From positions 1 to 64,000 of the forward strand of contig CALXLK010000004.1 of the NCBI GenBank assembly GCA_944389175.1: 64,000 nt of DNA, in the 5' to 3' direction. Every line of letters starts with the position of its first letter. Position 1 is the first letter of the stretch. Source of the DNA: an uncultured Opitutales bacterium (lineage in GTDB: Bacteria > Verrucomicrobiota > Verrucomicrobiia > Opitutales > Intestinicryptomonadaceae). The notes below the pieces were generated by a model. That model searched no databases, was not told the origin of the DNA, and was given only the letters and a program-made list of their open reading frames with translations. The position numbers and the translations under genes were made by a program. This document shows positions 1 through 8,777 of the stretch, piece by piece.

Positions 1-255
1 TATCACGAAGATATAAGTAAAAAATTAAAAAGTGAAATATACTTTGCACACCCATACACTTCTTACGAAAGAGGTCTCAATGAATACACAAATAGATTGT
101 TGAGACAGTACTTTCCGAAGGGAATGGATTTGCGAAAAGCGACAGAAAGGGAAATAAAATTTGCGTTGAACGAGATCAACTCTCGACCGCGAAAGAGTTT
201 AAATTGGAAGAGTCCAAGCGATTATCTTCACGAACTAAAGTGCGCCGCCCCCTAG
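1..255 (+). CDS. IS30-family transposase, C-terminal part (cut by window edge)
   Basis: Frame 1 is open from the first base to a TAG at 253-255 and gives the last 84 residues of a DDE transposase. It contains the IS30-type block YERGLNEYTNRLLRQYFPKG, in which the Glu of ERG..NE is the third catalytic acidic residue, followed by a typical RPRKSLNWKSP tail. The first two acidic residues lie outside the window, so it cannot be judged whether the element is intact. It marks the AT-rich patch at 1-2.6 kb as mobile or acquired DNA. The right IS end should lie just after 255. Confidence 0.85.
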   Translation, partial: YHEDISKKLKSEIYFAHPYTSYERGLNEYTNRLLRQYFPKGMDLRKATEREIKFALNEINSRPRKSLNWKSPSDYLHELKCAAP

Positions 256-342
256 GGGGCAATAAGTAAATAAGTCAACAACTTAAACTTTAATCTTTAC
301 AAAAAACCAACAATATTTAAAAACATCTGCTGCCAGTTATGT

Positions 343-362
343 ACTGGCGTTTTGAAAAAAGG
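343..362 (+). repeat. Direct repeat copy 1 (actggcgttttgaaaaaagg)
   Basis: The 20-nt sequence matches 2545-2564 exactly. Here it is preceded by gccagttatgt, so a short inverted repeat (gccagt / actggc) also forms. The two copies bracket the AT-rich glycosidase-like gene. Confidence 0.75.
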
Positions 363-525
363 TTTTAGAACGAAGAAATTTAATCTTTTTTTTATTTATA
401 AAAAAACATCCTTCTAATAAGGTACATTTTATTTTTTAGCATTGTTAAGCGTTTTTTAGTTTTTTTCTGATTTTTAATGAGTTAGTCTTTATATACCCCT
501 TCCTTAAATAAATAAAAAACAAAAA

Positions 526-545
526 ACTGCAAACTAAGTTGCAGT
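526..545 (-). terminator. Intrinsic terminator of the 568-2379 gene
   Basis: The stem actgcaa / ttgcagt (7 bp, 6-nt loop) is followed on the minus strand by a T-rich run. It lies just past the stop codon of the minus-strand gene. Confidence 0.75.
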
Positions 546-567
546 CTTTGTTTTCGGGGGATCAACT

Positions 568-2379
568 TTATTTTTGAGCAGTAGGCTTATAGAGCTTAAA
601 ATCCAAAGCCTTAATTGTTTCGCCCTTATAATTATAATCGCTTTTGTTGTAGTTTACAACTGTTTTACTGCCATCAGAATATACTGTTAAGAATACGTTT
701 GGTGCAATTTCTTTATGGTTTTCCATAAACTCTAATTGCAAGTAAGCAAGCTGTTTGTATTCTTTGTAAGCTTCGGCTACTTTAGGGAATACAGCATCGT
801 TGGTAAGTGAGCCATAGTAAGCAAGTCTACCACCAAATTCTATATTCTTCAAACGTCTTTCTGCTTGCGATTTATCTGAACGTGCCATTACCCAACTTGT
901 TTCTGGACTAACACAATCTGTATTGTAACCTATAGTTGAGAAGTATGGAGTACTCATAATAATACCATGATATACAACTTGCCAAAGTGGTACAACTCTA
1001 TCTGCCAAAGGTATATGAGTTTTCAAAACCATATCGTTCCAAGAACAAACGTAGAGAGCGTAGTCGAGTGTATTTGCAACGTGGTCGAAACCACTTTCAG
1101 ATGTAAAACCACCGAAGAGTGCTCTGGTAAGTTTGCCAATTTGATTCATATAGAATGCACAGTCTTGGCGGGTACATGGATGCGCCAAGTTAAAGCATGG
1201 GTATGGAACTATCGCACTTGTTACATCGATATGCAACAAACCATTGAAACCAAGACGCTCCATATTTGTGTAGTTTTCTAAAACTTGCTTATAATATGCT
1301 TGTCGAAAGCATGGACGATATGCTTCGCCTCCGAGTCCTTCATAGTGGATATATCCTCCATCAAGTTGCAAAGCTAAGTCGTCTTTATTGAACGCAGGAG
1401 AAATCGTATAGTTTTCTGTTTGCAAAATGTGAGGCGATACTTGATATCCCATTTTCTTTGCCAAAGCTGTAAGTTCTTTACACTTTTTATTGCCACCCAA
1501 TTCTGGTTCTGCAAATCCATAAATAGGGCATCTGCCGTTAGATTTTATGTTCCAGTTTGTCAAGATGATGTCGGCTTTATCGATACCGAGATCTTTAAGC
1601 TTTTTAAGTACGCCCATCATATTGTCGAAGTCGCGAATTTTTGGTATGTTATCTGCATCAACTTCGTCCCAGAAAAATCCATTGCTTGAACCGTACATAT
1701 AATTAGCCATGTGGAATTTTAAGAATGGAGCTTCTGTTGCGTATTTCAACTTTGGATTACCTTTTACTCTTTCTTTGAGTGGAAGTACTTCGCCTCTTTC
1801 GAGCTGATATTTTCGATAGGCTTTACCCATCGAAACATAGTTAGCTTTCTTACCTTTGAAATAAGTGTAGTCTATTACGATATCTTCGTATGGTGTTGAG
1901 CCAATAGCTTCTATATTAAAACGAGGATAAATTTTATATGTACAATCTTTAACATCAACGATTGTACTATATTCGTATTTTAAACCTTTTACAATACCAA
2001 CAAAAGCTTCGTCGCCTTTCTTAACCCCATAAACGGGCATTTGATTACGCTTGCATTCGTAGAATCCGTTGTCAGCTTTGAATGAGCCACATATGCCTTC
2101 CGACATTACCCAATAACCTTTTTCGTCTTTAGTAGCACAAGCATCGTCTAAAATAAAATCTATATGTCTTACTTTTTCCCATTGCCAACGAGGCAGGTCT
2201 TTTACCATAAATTTAAGGCGATTTGTTTTTTCATTTACTTTCGTTAATTTTACTGTTTTTGATGTTACTTCGCCATTTTTCCAAGTAATTACCATTTTAC
2301 CTGCATCAACTTTTGCAAAAGATGAAATCGTGGATATCAAGGCGATTGAAGTAATTTTTAGTATAGATTTTATATTCAT
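568..2379 (-). CDS. Secreted glycosidase-like protein (DUF5696 / GH101-GH129-like), copy A
   Basis: This 603-residue protein has an N-terminal signal peptide (residues 1-22). It is clearly related to the protein at 6825-8705. Both share MGxxYRxxxLxxGE, xxIDVxxA (a likely catalytic Asp on a barrel strand), SExGFDH (a likely catalytic Glu), PLWxxVYHGI and LQLEFMxxHxEI...YSDGS. That layout resembles large TIM-barrel glycosidases of the GH101/GH129/DUF5696 type, but family and substrate are inferred. The start ATG at 2379 has an AAGGA-type ribosome site. Base composition is much more AT-rich than its neighbours, it is flanked by repeats and lies next to an IS30-type gene, so it was probably acquired horizontally. 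Confidence 0.7.
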   Translation of the reverse strand: MNIKSILKITSIALISTISSFAKVDAGKMVITWKNGEVTSKTVKLTKVNEKTNRLKFMVKDLPRWQWEKVRHIDFILDDACATKDEKGYWVMSEGICGSFKADNGFYECKRNQMPVYGVKKGDEAFVGIVKGLKYEYSTIVDVKDCTYKIYPRFNIEAIGSTPYEDIVIDYTYFKGKKANYVSMGKAYRKYQLERGEVLPLKERVKGNPKLKYATEAPFLKFHMANYMYGSSNGFFWDEVDADNIPKIRDFDNMMGVLKKLKDLGIDKADIILTNWNIKSNGRCPIYGFAEPELGGNKKCKELTALAKKMGYQVSPHILQTENYTISPAFNKDDLALQLDGGYIHYEGLGGEAYRPCFRQAYYKQVLENYTNMERLGFNGLLHIDVTSAIVPYPCFNLAHPCTRQDCAFYMNQIGKLTRALFGGFTSESGFDHVANTLDYALYVCSWNDMVLKTHIPLADRVVPLWQVVYHGIIMSTPYFSTIGYNTDCVSPETSWVMARSDKSQAERRLKNIEFGGRLAYYGSLTNDAVFPKVAEAYKEYKQLAYLQLEFMENHKEIAPNVFLTVYSDGSKTVVNYNKSDYNYKGETIKALDFKLYKPTAQK

Positions 2380-2519
2380 TTTTATCCTTTTTTGTAAAAA
2401 TAGAAGGTAAAGTTCTAATTTTTAATTTTCTGCGTAATTGAGAACGTTTTATTTCTAAAAAATAACAATCTTTCTTACGTATAATTTCACCTTCTTTTCT
2501 TTGTCTTGTCAAGAGTTTC

Positions 2520-2564
2520 CCTTTTTTCAAAACGCCAGTGCATAACTGGCGTTTTGAAAAAAGG
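2520..2564. repeat. Perfect 20-bp inverted repeat; right arm equals the repeat at 343-362
   Basis: Arms 2520-2539 and 2545-2564 are exact reverse complements around a 5-nt loop (gcata). The right arm is the same 20-mer as 343-362. It could be a hairpin repeat, an element end or a bidirectional terminator. Its place on both sides of an AT-rich gene suggests recombination or element boundaries. Confidence 0.75.
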
Positions 2565-2756
2565 AATTATATTATTTTCAGCTACTAAATCGGACCGCAC
2601 TTGAACACGCGGTATACTAAACCCAGCACACATCATAGAACTAAACTATGCAAACGACCCCCTACTCTGCAAAAAAAGACAGATAAAAATTTTTCACAAC
2701 CCATTTTACCTCTGTGGCAGTCGGCGCGTAACTAAAGACAATCAGCAGTTGTGCAA

Positions 2757-2783
2757 AAGGCCGGGGCATAACGCCCCGGCCTT
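2757..2783 (-). terminator. Intrinsic terminator of the FAD oxidoreductase gene
   Basis: An 11-bp GC-rich stem (aaggccggggc / gccccggcctt) with a 5-nt loop, followed on the minus strand by a short T run, 30 nt past the stop codon. Confidence 0.8.
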
Positions 2784-2812
2784 CCTAAAACCGGAATCAA
2801 AAGCGCGAAAAA

Positions 2813-4783
2813 CTACGAATAGCAGCGCACCTCAAATATTCTTGCAAAAGGATCGCCCTGCGTCTTTAGGCAATCCACGCGCAGGGCGCGAACTTCCGTA
2901 GTCGGTATTGAGTACACCTTGCGCTTCTGGTAGTTGCCCCTTTCCTCCAAGAGAACCTTCTCCGTGCCGTCGGGCAATATGCCAACAATATTAAAGTCGG
3001 CGAGGGTTTCGGGCTGGGGCGCATAGGTAACGCGCGCGGCCCTATTCTGCTCGGTCGTCATGGTCAGGTGTTTGCAGCCGCTGTCAAAATTCATTATTAT
3101 TTGGGAAAGCTTCTGCGGAGCATCCCAAGAGAGTTCTATCCACGGCTTCCCGGATATCGGGGCCAGCCACCGATTGTCATTCTTCCACTTCCAGTCAAAC
3201 ACCGCTCCGCTTAGAATATTCTCAGGCGATGTTCCCTTGTCGCTCGTGGAGGCCCGAACCTTGGCCTTGCGGGCAAAGTCGAGGAGGTCTTCATTCTTTA
3301 CGCCCATTATTATCTGACCGTCTTTTAAGAGGGTCTGCTGGAGTTTGCCAATTAGGGCGCGGTCGCCGGCAATATCTTTGGGGTCTTTGCCTTCGCGCAC
3401 GGCTATAGCCGCGGCGGTGCCTGCGGCCTGCCCCGCAACGGATCCCGTCTTCATTACCCGCGTGCATGAAAAGGCCAAGTGCGTACAGCTCATGTTGCGC
3501 CCGGCCATCATCAAGTTGTCGATATCTTTTGATATGAGAATTGAAAGCGGAATGTTAAAGGGAGTCGTCTCTATCTTTACGTGCATCGCAGGCCTTTCGT
3601 CAAAGGCGTAAAAACCAGAGGAAGGCTGGTCTTCAAGCGTCCAACCCACGGTGCCTACCTGGTCGGGATGATCGCGCCATTTTCCCCGAATGTCGTGCTG
3701 GCTAAAGAGCTTGCGCCCCATTATTCTATAGCTGTCGCGCTTGCCGGGTATCATGCCTATCGAGTCAAGCGCAAGATTTTTGGCCTCGGGAAATTTTCCG
3801 CTATTTTTTATGTAGTCCCACAGACCCATGACTATGGAAAGAAGCTCAAAGCGTATAATTTCATTGTCCCTTATCGTATCGGCAAGCCCGCCGTGCGATA
3901 CAAACCAATACCCGTAGGCCAAGCCTACCGAGCGCGGGTTCCTGTACTTTAGCATGTCGGGCGTTACCTTCAATGCCCACGAGGGCGCCTTAAACGGCAT
4001 CGGACGCCCCATGTCTTTCGTCGTGTACATTATCGACGAACACAACAAACCGCCGATAGGATATCTGTCTACAACTTCGTCCTCGCCGTACTTCTCTGCG
4101 CCGTCCCTTCCCCACATAAGCTCGGCGCCGGACTCCATCGCCAGGCGCGAGTCTCCCGTGCAATCCATGTAAATCTTGGCCTTTATTTTATATATTGTAA
4201 GCGACTTGTCGCAGCGGGCGTACGCGCATTTTATCCTGTTGGAAGATTTCTCCGCCATATACACGGCCGTATCGAGAATCAAAGTTATATTGGGTTCGGA
4301 TACGCACTTGTCATAAAGCATGACATCCCAGGCGTCCCACGATACTTGAGGGTTGTTCGCCGCATTTTCAAGGAGCAACTCCTCGATGATTCCCGATTCT
4401 CTAAAACCGAAACGCCCCTCATTTATGCCCAATGGGTGCATTTTTATCTCGCTGCTGGCGTTTCCGCCCATGCGGGAACGGTCGTTTATAAGTATTACCT
4501 TCGCTCCGTTGCGCGCCGCGGCAATCGCGGCGGAAATTCCTGCCATTCCCGCTCCGCATACTAAAACGTCGCATTCGAGCTCGACTTTTTTCATATTCGG
4601 TTCGCATGAATCGTCGTAGCTCTTGCCTTGCAATACCGATTCAATCTCCTTGGATTTTTTGCTTATGGCGGCCTTAGTCGCCGCCGAAGCCTCCGGCGGA
4701 ACGGCTATCATCATTGAATAGCCGAGCATGGAAAGCGTTGAGGCCTCGATAAATTTTCTTCTCCCTATCTTTTTGTGAATCAT
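2813..4783 (-). CDS. Tat-exported FAD-dependent oxidoreductase
   Basis: This 656-residue protein starts with a Tat signal (R8-R9-K-F-I-E plus hydrophobic stretch to about residue 30). A Rossmann FAD-binding motif GAGMAG follows at residues 77-82, with RMGGNASSE further on, as in FAD_oxidored (PF12831) proteins. These are common in carbohydrate-use loci of Verrucomicrobiota and Planctomycetes, where they are thought to oxidise sugars or their derivatives; the substrate cannot be read here. The last 140 or so residues look like a beta-sandwich appendage. It is divergent from the serine hydrolase gene at 5322 and ends in its own terminator. Confidence 0.85.
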   Translation of the reverse strand: MIHKKIGRRKFIEASTLSMLGYSMMIAVPPEASAATKAAISKKSKEIESVLQGKSYDDSCEPNMKKVELECDVLVCGAGMAGISAAIAAARNGAKVILINDRSRMGGNASSEIKMHPLGINEGRFGFRESGIIEELLLENAANNPQVSWDAWDVMLYDKCVSEPNITLILDTAVYMAEKSSNRIKCAYARCDKSLTIYKIKAKIYMDCTGDSRLAMESGAELMWGRDGAEKYGEDEVVDRYPIGGLLCSSIMYTTKDMGRPMPFKAPSWALKVTPDMLKYRNPRSVGLAYGYWFVSHGGLADTIRDNEIIRFELLSIVMGLWDYIKNSGKFPEAKNLALDSIGMIPGKRDSYRIMGRKLFSQHDIRGKWRDHPDQVGTVGWTLEDQPSSGFYAFDERPAMHVKIETTPFNIPLSILISKDIDNLMMAGRNMSCTHLAFSCTRVMKTGSVAGQAAGTAAAIAVREGKDPKDIAGDRALIGKLQQTLLKDGQIIMGVKNEDLLDFARKAKVRASTSDKGTSPENILSGAVFDWKWKNDNRWLAPISGKPWIELSWDAPQKLSQIIMNFDSGCKHLTMTTEQNRAARVTYAPQPETLADFNIVGILPDGTEKVLLEERGNYQKRKVYSIPTTEVRALRVDCLKTQGDPFARIFEVRCYS

Positions 4784-5321
4784 AATTGTCCCCTTAACTC
4801 AACTTGCCAACAGCCACTGTCGGCGATATATTCCACACATATAGAAGATCTTTTATTCTTTGTCAATTAATTACGATGCGCTATGCGCGTTGATGCTTGG
4901 CTTTAACGCGCATTTTTTTTAACAAAATGATTGGACAATGCGTATTGCCTTAGGATTGCTAAACCTTTCAACGAATAAGCGAAAAGGCAAATCATTCCCG
5001 AACGTACCGCGCTTAAGAATCCCCATATACCCATCGGGAAAAGAATTTTCCAATGCACAAAAATGCCGTTTTTACCTCTATTTTTCTATCTCGCGGCGTG
5101 CTTGTTGTGTGTTTGTTCGTATTTTGCCTATTAAACCGGAGAATGTACGCACAAATAATTGTTACATAGACAAAGTGCATTACATATTTACTTGACATCT
5201 AGAAAAATGAATATCTATTAGCTACGCCATAGCGCGTTCTGTTGCGCCATCGTTGTGGGGAGAGGAGATATGCGTACTGCCGAAGACGTTGCGCCGGAAC
5301 TTTTATTTATGAAAGGATTAT
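4784..5321. other. Divergent intergenic region
   Basis: It separates the divergent FAD oxidoreductase and serine hydrolase genes and must hold both promoters. A candidate -35 (ttgaca at about 5192) with an AT-rich -10 region lies about 100 nt before the serine hydrolase start. No credible ORF or RNA was seen. Confidence 0.4.
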
Positions 5322-6395
5322 ATGGGCAAATTATTATTTATTTGGCTGTCGTTGTTTGTCGGGTTTTCCAATGCCATCGCCGCGCAAGCGCAAGATAGAA
5401 TATTAAACGCGCAAGAAAGGCTTGAACGCGCAAAAGCCGAAGCTCAAAGACAGATTGATTCTGGGTTAATCCAGGGAGCGGTATTCGTGGCCACAGACAT
5501 ACCCGTGACTGCCCTCGGGCTGCAATGCGTAAAACCCGAAAAGAAACCCATGAGCGTAAACTCCAGGTTTGACATGGCCTCCGTAGGCAAGACCTTCACC
5601 GCCGCCCTGTGCGCTCTGCTCGTATGCGACGGCAAGCTAAACCCCGACGATCCCTTTACAAAATACCTGCCCGAACACGTCCTTGGCAAGGACTGCGATA
5701 TTACGGTTAGAGACTTGGCAATGCACGTCGGCGGATTCGACAACGCAAAACCGTATTCCTCCAAAGACATGGCCGTCTTTCACCGGGAACTCTACAACAA
5801 GCGACCCGTCAGGCCGCGCCTTGAGGCCTTCGATTACTCCTGCGCCAATTTTATTTTGCTTGGGAAGATCATAAACAACATCACCCACACAGACTTGGAT
5901 TCTTACGCCAGGCTCCGCATCTGGAAGCCGCTAGGAATGAACCGCACCCAGTGGAATCCGCCCGGAGACGGCCCTGACGAAGTCGAGCATTGGTTTCCCA
6001 ACCGTCCCGCCGGACAGCACAACGACACCGTTTGTTTTTACTGCCCGTTCCCGATCGGAAGCGGCAGCTGCTTTTCAACGGCGCAGGACATGATGATATT
6101 TGCAAACGATCTTTTGCATAGGAAAACGTTCCCCGAAGAATATTACCGCCTGCTCTTTTCTCCAGCTTTCGACAAAGACGGCGACAGGCGCAGTTTCGGC
6201 TGGGACATGTCGGATAAGACGCGCCCCGAGGGATTGTCGAAAAAGACCATTCTGCACTCGGGCTTTACCGGACAGACCATATGCATAGACCCGGAAAACA
6301 ATTTTGCCGCCGTAGTTTTGACTTCGCGCACCGGCGATCACGAAAAGGCGCGCCAGGGCCGCGCCAGGATAATATCGGCTCTATTTGGCAAGTAA
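5322..6395 (+). CDS. Secreted beta-lactamase-family serine hydrolase (PF00144)
   Basis: The 357-residue protein has a signal peptide (residues 1-23) and a class C beta-lactamase/esterase fold. S87-V-G-K90 supplies the nucleophile Ser and general base Lys, and HSGFTG near residue 313 resembles the KTG-box substitute of esterases. The usual Y-S-N motif reads Y172-S-C174-A-N, so Asn is replaced by Cys. Family members are esterases, D-aminopeptidases or beta-lactamase-like; in this locus an esterase acting on decorated glycans is plausible. The start was taken at ATG 5322, preceded by gaaagga. Confidence 0.85.
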   Translation: MGKLLFIWLSLFVGFSNAIAAQAQDRILNAQERLERAKAEAQRQIDSGLIQGAVFVATDIPVTALGLQCVKPEKKPMSVNSRFDMASVGKTFTAALCALLVCDGKLNPDDPFTKYLPEHVLGKDCDITVRDLAMHVGGFDNAKPYSSKDMAVFHRELYNKRPVRPRLEAFDYSCANFILLGKIINNITHTDLDSYARLRIWKPLGMNRTQWNPPGDGPDEVEHWFPNRPAGQHNDTVCFYCPFPIGSGSCFSTAQDMMIFANDLLHRKTFPEEYYRLLFSPAFDKDGDRRSFGWDMSDKTRPEGLSKKTILHSGFTGQTICIDPENNFAAVVLTSRTGDHEKARQGRARIISALFGK

Positions 6396-6824
6396 GCCAG
6401 ATACTGGTATAAACATAACGCCAGACGAAGGCACTCTCGCTTTCAATATACAAAAACGCCGCGCCACACGATGGGGAAAACGAGAATCGATACGACGTTA
6501 ATTGGCAATGACTACATCTTAAACTCGCATTAACCGCAACAAAATGGGGGATTATTTTTGTTTCTGCCTATGCCTATGCATGAGTTCCTGATATCGACGT
6601 AAACGCACGGCTAGGGCGCAAAAAAAAAGTGTGTTCTCATTTGTTTTTTTTCACGCACCTAACATGCGCAATTAATTTGCGATAGAGAAACGTCTCCCCA
6701 AAGATTTTTGCCTAATGCAAAAAATACGAACAAAAAACAATCATAAGCAAAATATTGCAGACAAAATATTGAGGATACCGTCGGGCGCGGGTTGTTTCAC
6801 ACTTAATTGGAGAGAGGAAAATTA
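6396..6824. other. Intergenic region upstream of glycosidase-like copy B
   Basis: No credible gene. An inverted repeat cgcaa-ttaat-ttgcg lies at 6667-6681 and resembles a LacI-family operator. It is a possible target of the LacI regulator at 10255-11286, but this is weak evidence. Confidence 0.35.
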
Positions 6825-8705
6825 ATGAGAGATTTAAAAATATTATGCGCGGCTACTCTGACTGCGCTTTCGGCGACATTGGCCTTCGGAGTGGATAGCG
6901 CAAATGTCATCCTAAAAAATTCGGATGGGAAGATCTCAAGAAGGTCGGTAAAGCTCGAAAAGACCGACGATAACGCGATGCGTCTTAGGATTGCAAAATC
7001 GGAGGTTCCCAAAGGAGCCCTTTGGCTTGAAATATACCCCGATACGGCTACGGCGACAAAGGGAGATCCCGGCTATTTTATATTTTCGCGCGGCGAATAT
7101 ATAAACTTTACCAGGGAAAACTTCAGCATGGTGCGCCCCAAAAACCTAATGCCCATATTCGGCGCCAAGACCCCCCACGAGACGTTTGTGGGAATAGTAA
7201 AGACCCTGCACAACGAATATGCATTGTGCGCGTCGGCAAAGGACGGGAAGCACAAGATGTATTTAAAATACGGCCTCAGAAGCATCGTCGGGGGGCTGTA
7301 CGATGATATAGTCGTAGACTTCTATACTCTGACCGGAGACGACGCCGACTATTGCGGAATGGGCAGGAAATACAGGCAACTGCGCCTAAAAAGCGGTGAG
7401 ATAAAGCCCATAAGAGAGAGGATAAAGACAAACAAACTCCTTGAAAAGACATGGGGCAATGTCGTTGCGCGCCTGTCCGTATGCGCAACAATGCCGACTC
7501 CGAAAAAGGACAATGTCTATTTTAAGAATCCGCCGCCGATAAGGGTAATCGCCTCGTTTGAGCGCCAAAAGGAAACCATAGACGCCTTAAGCCGGGCCGG
7601 CATAAAAGACGTAACATTGGTGCTTCCTGGCTGGCAGCGAGGCGGCGTCAACGGGTGCTGCCCCGACATATTTCCGATACCCGAAGAGCTCGGCGGGGAA
7701 GCGGGGCTAAAGAGTTTAATAGCCTACGCAAAGGCGAAGGGGTATCCTCTTGCCCCGAATGCCGACCATACGTGCGCATATCACTGCGCAAAGATGTGGG
7801 ATGAGGATTATATCATAAAAAAGGCAAACGGATCTCTTTTAAAAATGGGCGTATTCGGTGGCGGAAGGATGCACTACATATGCCTTAAGCGCTCCTGGCC
7901 CCTTTTCATAAAAGAACAGATAAAACGCACGAAAGACTTAGGCTTTGAGGGGCCGTACTACATAGATGTCTTTTCAGCCAGGCCGCCCGACCCGTGCTTC
8001 GACCCCAACCATATGGCAAACAGGAAGGAGATAGCGGCCGTTCAGGACGAGATTATAAGCTACGCGCAAGAGCTCTTCGGCTCGGTTCTTTCGGAGGCCG
8101 GCTTCGACCACTGCCTGCAAAAGGTCGATTTTATAAATTACACATCGGGAATTGATTATTTTCAATACGAACTCCCAAAGGAGCGCGGATTGCCTCCGCA
8201 GTTCGACGGAATATATCCGCTTTGGGAGATAGTCTACCACGGAATAGTTTTGGCAACTCCCGGACGGACGACGCAAAACAACGTCATAGAATGCTTTTTC
8301 ACAAAAGATATCAACAAGAATGACGGCGCCTACGATCCCCGGGCGCCCCAACCCAAAGACTGGCTTGAGAGCCCAAAGCTGCGCAATAGGATGCTAAGGC
8401 TCGTCGAATGGGGCGGACGCCCTATAATATACGACTTAACGACGTCGACCGTTGCCGAACTCGGCAAAATGTACGAATTCTACCAGCCCTACAAGCACCT
8501 TCAGCTTGAATTTATGGACACGCACCGCGAGATATCAAAGGGCGTATTCCTGACCGGGTATAGCGACGGCAGCCAGACTATTGTCAACTACACCGACAAA
8601 GACTTCGAATACAAGGGGGGTAAAGTTCCGCCCCAAAGCTATAGGCTATTTGGGCCTGGCAAACTGCAGGCTAAGGTGCCAAGCCCCAAAAATCGGCAAT
8701 CTTGA
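6825..8705 (+). CDS. Secreted glycosidase-like protein (DUF5696 / GH101-GH129-like), copy B
   Basis: A 626-residue protein when started at ATG 6825, which has the ribosome site ggagagagg 7 nt upstream; an in-frame TTG at 6807 is less likely. Residues 1-22 form a signal peptide. It matches copy A at 568-2379 along its length, including YYIDVFSA (likely catalytic Asp), LSEAGFDH (likely catalytic Glu) and the C-terminal LEFMDTHREI..GYSDGSQT block. It is much richer in G+C than copy A, so the two entered or evolved in the genome separately. It is followed 72 nt later by the DapA-fold gene and probably shares its operon. Confidence 0.72.
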   Translation: MRDLKILCAATLTALSATLAFGVDSANVILKNSDGKISRRSVKLEKTDDNAMRLRIAKSEVPKGALWLEIYPDTATATKGDPGYFIFSRGEYINFTRENFSMVRPKNLMPIFGAKTPHETFVGIVKTLHNEYALCASAKDGKHKMYLKYGLRSIVGGLYDDIVVDFYTLTGDDADYCGMGRKYRQLRLKSGEIKPIRERIKTNKLLEKTWGNVVARLSVCATMPTPKKDNVYFKNPPPIRVIASFERQKETIDALSRAGIKDVTLVLPGWQRGGVNGCCPDIFPIPEELGGEAGLKSLIAYAKAKGYPLAPNADHTCAYHCAKMWDEDYIIKKANGSLLKMGVFGGGRMHYICLKRSWPLFIKEQIKRTKDLGFEGPYYIDVFSARPPDPCFDPNHMANRKEIAAVQDEIISYAQELFGSVLSEAGFDHCLQKVDFINYTSGIDYFQYELPKERGLPPQFDGIYPLWEIVYHGIVLATPGRTTQNNVIECFFTKDINKNDGAYDPRAPQPKDWLESPKLRNRMLRLVEWGGRPIIYDLTTSTVAELGKMYEFYQPYKHLQLEFMDTHREISKGVFLTGYSDGSQTIVNYTDKDFEYKGGKVPPQSYRLFGPGKLQAKVPSPKNRQS

Positions 8706-8777
8706 CCATGACAGTGCGACACCTGCCATAATATTTCCGACGAACCGGACACACGTGATAAACAAATAACATAAATA

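Larger units (their letters stand above)
256..567. other. AT-rich intergenic region with repeat copy and terminator
   Basis: No convincing ORF. It presumably begins with the right end of the IS30-type element. It carries one copy of a 20-nt sequence (343-362) that recurs at 2545-2564, and the terminator of the following minus-strand gene (526-545). Confidence 0.5.
2380..2812. other. Intergenic region between copy A and the FAD oxidoreductase gene
   Basis: It holds a perfect 20-bp inverted repeat (2520-2564) and the terminator of the minus-strand gene ending at 2813. No ORF seems credible. Base composition changes from AT-rich to mixed at about 2.6 kb. Confidence 0.5.

Noticed and set aside
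256..567. Possible small RNA in the AT-rich region
   Set aside because: Only a terminator hairpin and one repeat copy are visible; no promoter or conserved fold could be named.
2306..2530. Minus-strand 74-codon ORF upstream of glycosidase-like copy A
   Set aside because: It overlaps the signal peptide region of the real gene in another frame and runs through the inverted repeat. No ribosome site or protein-like features.
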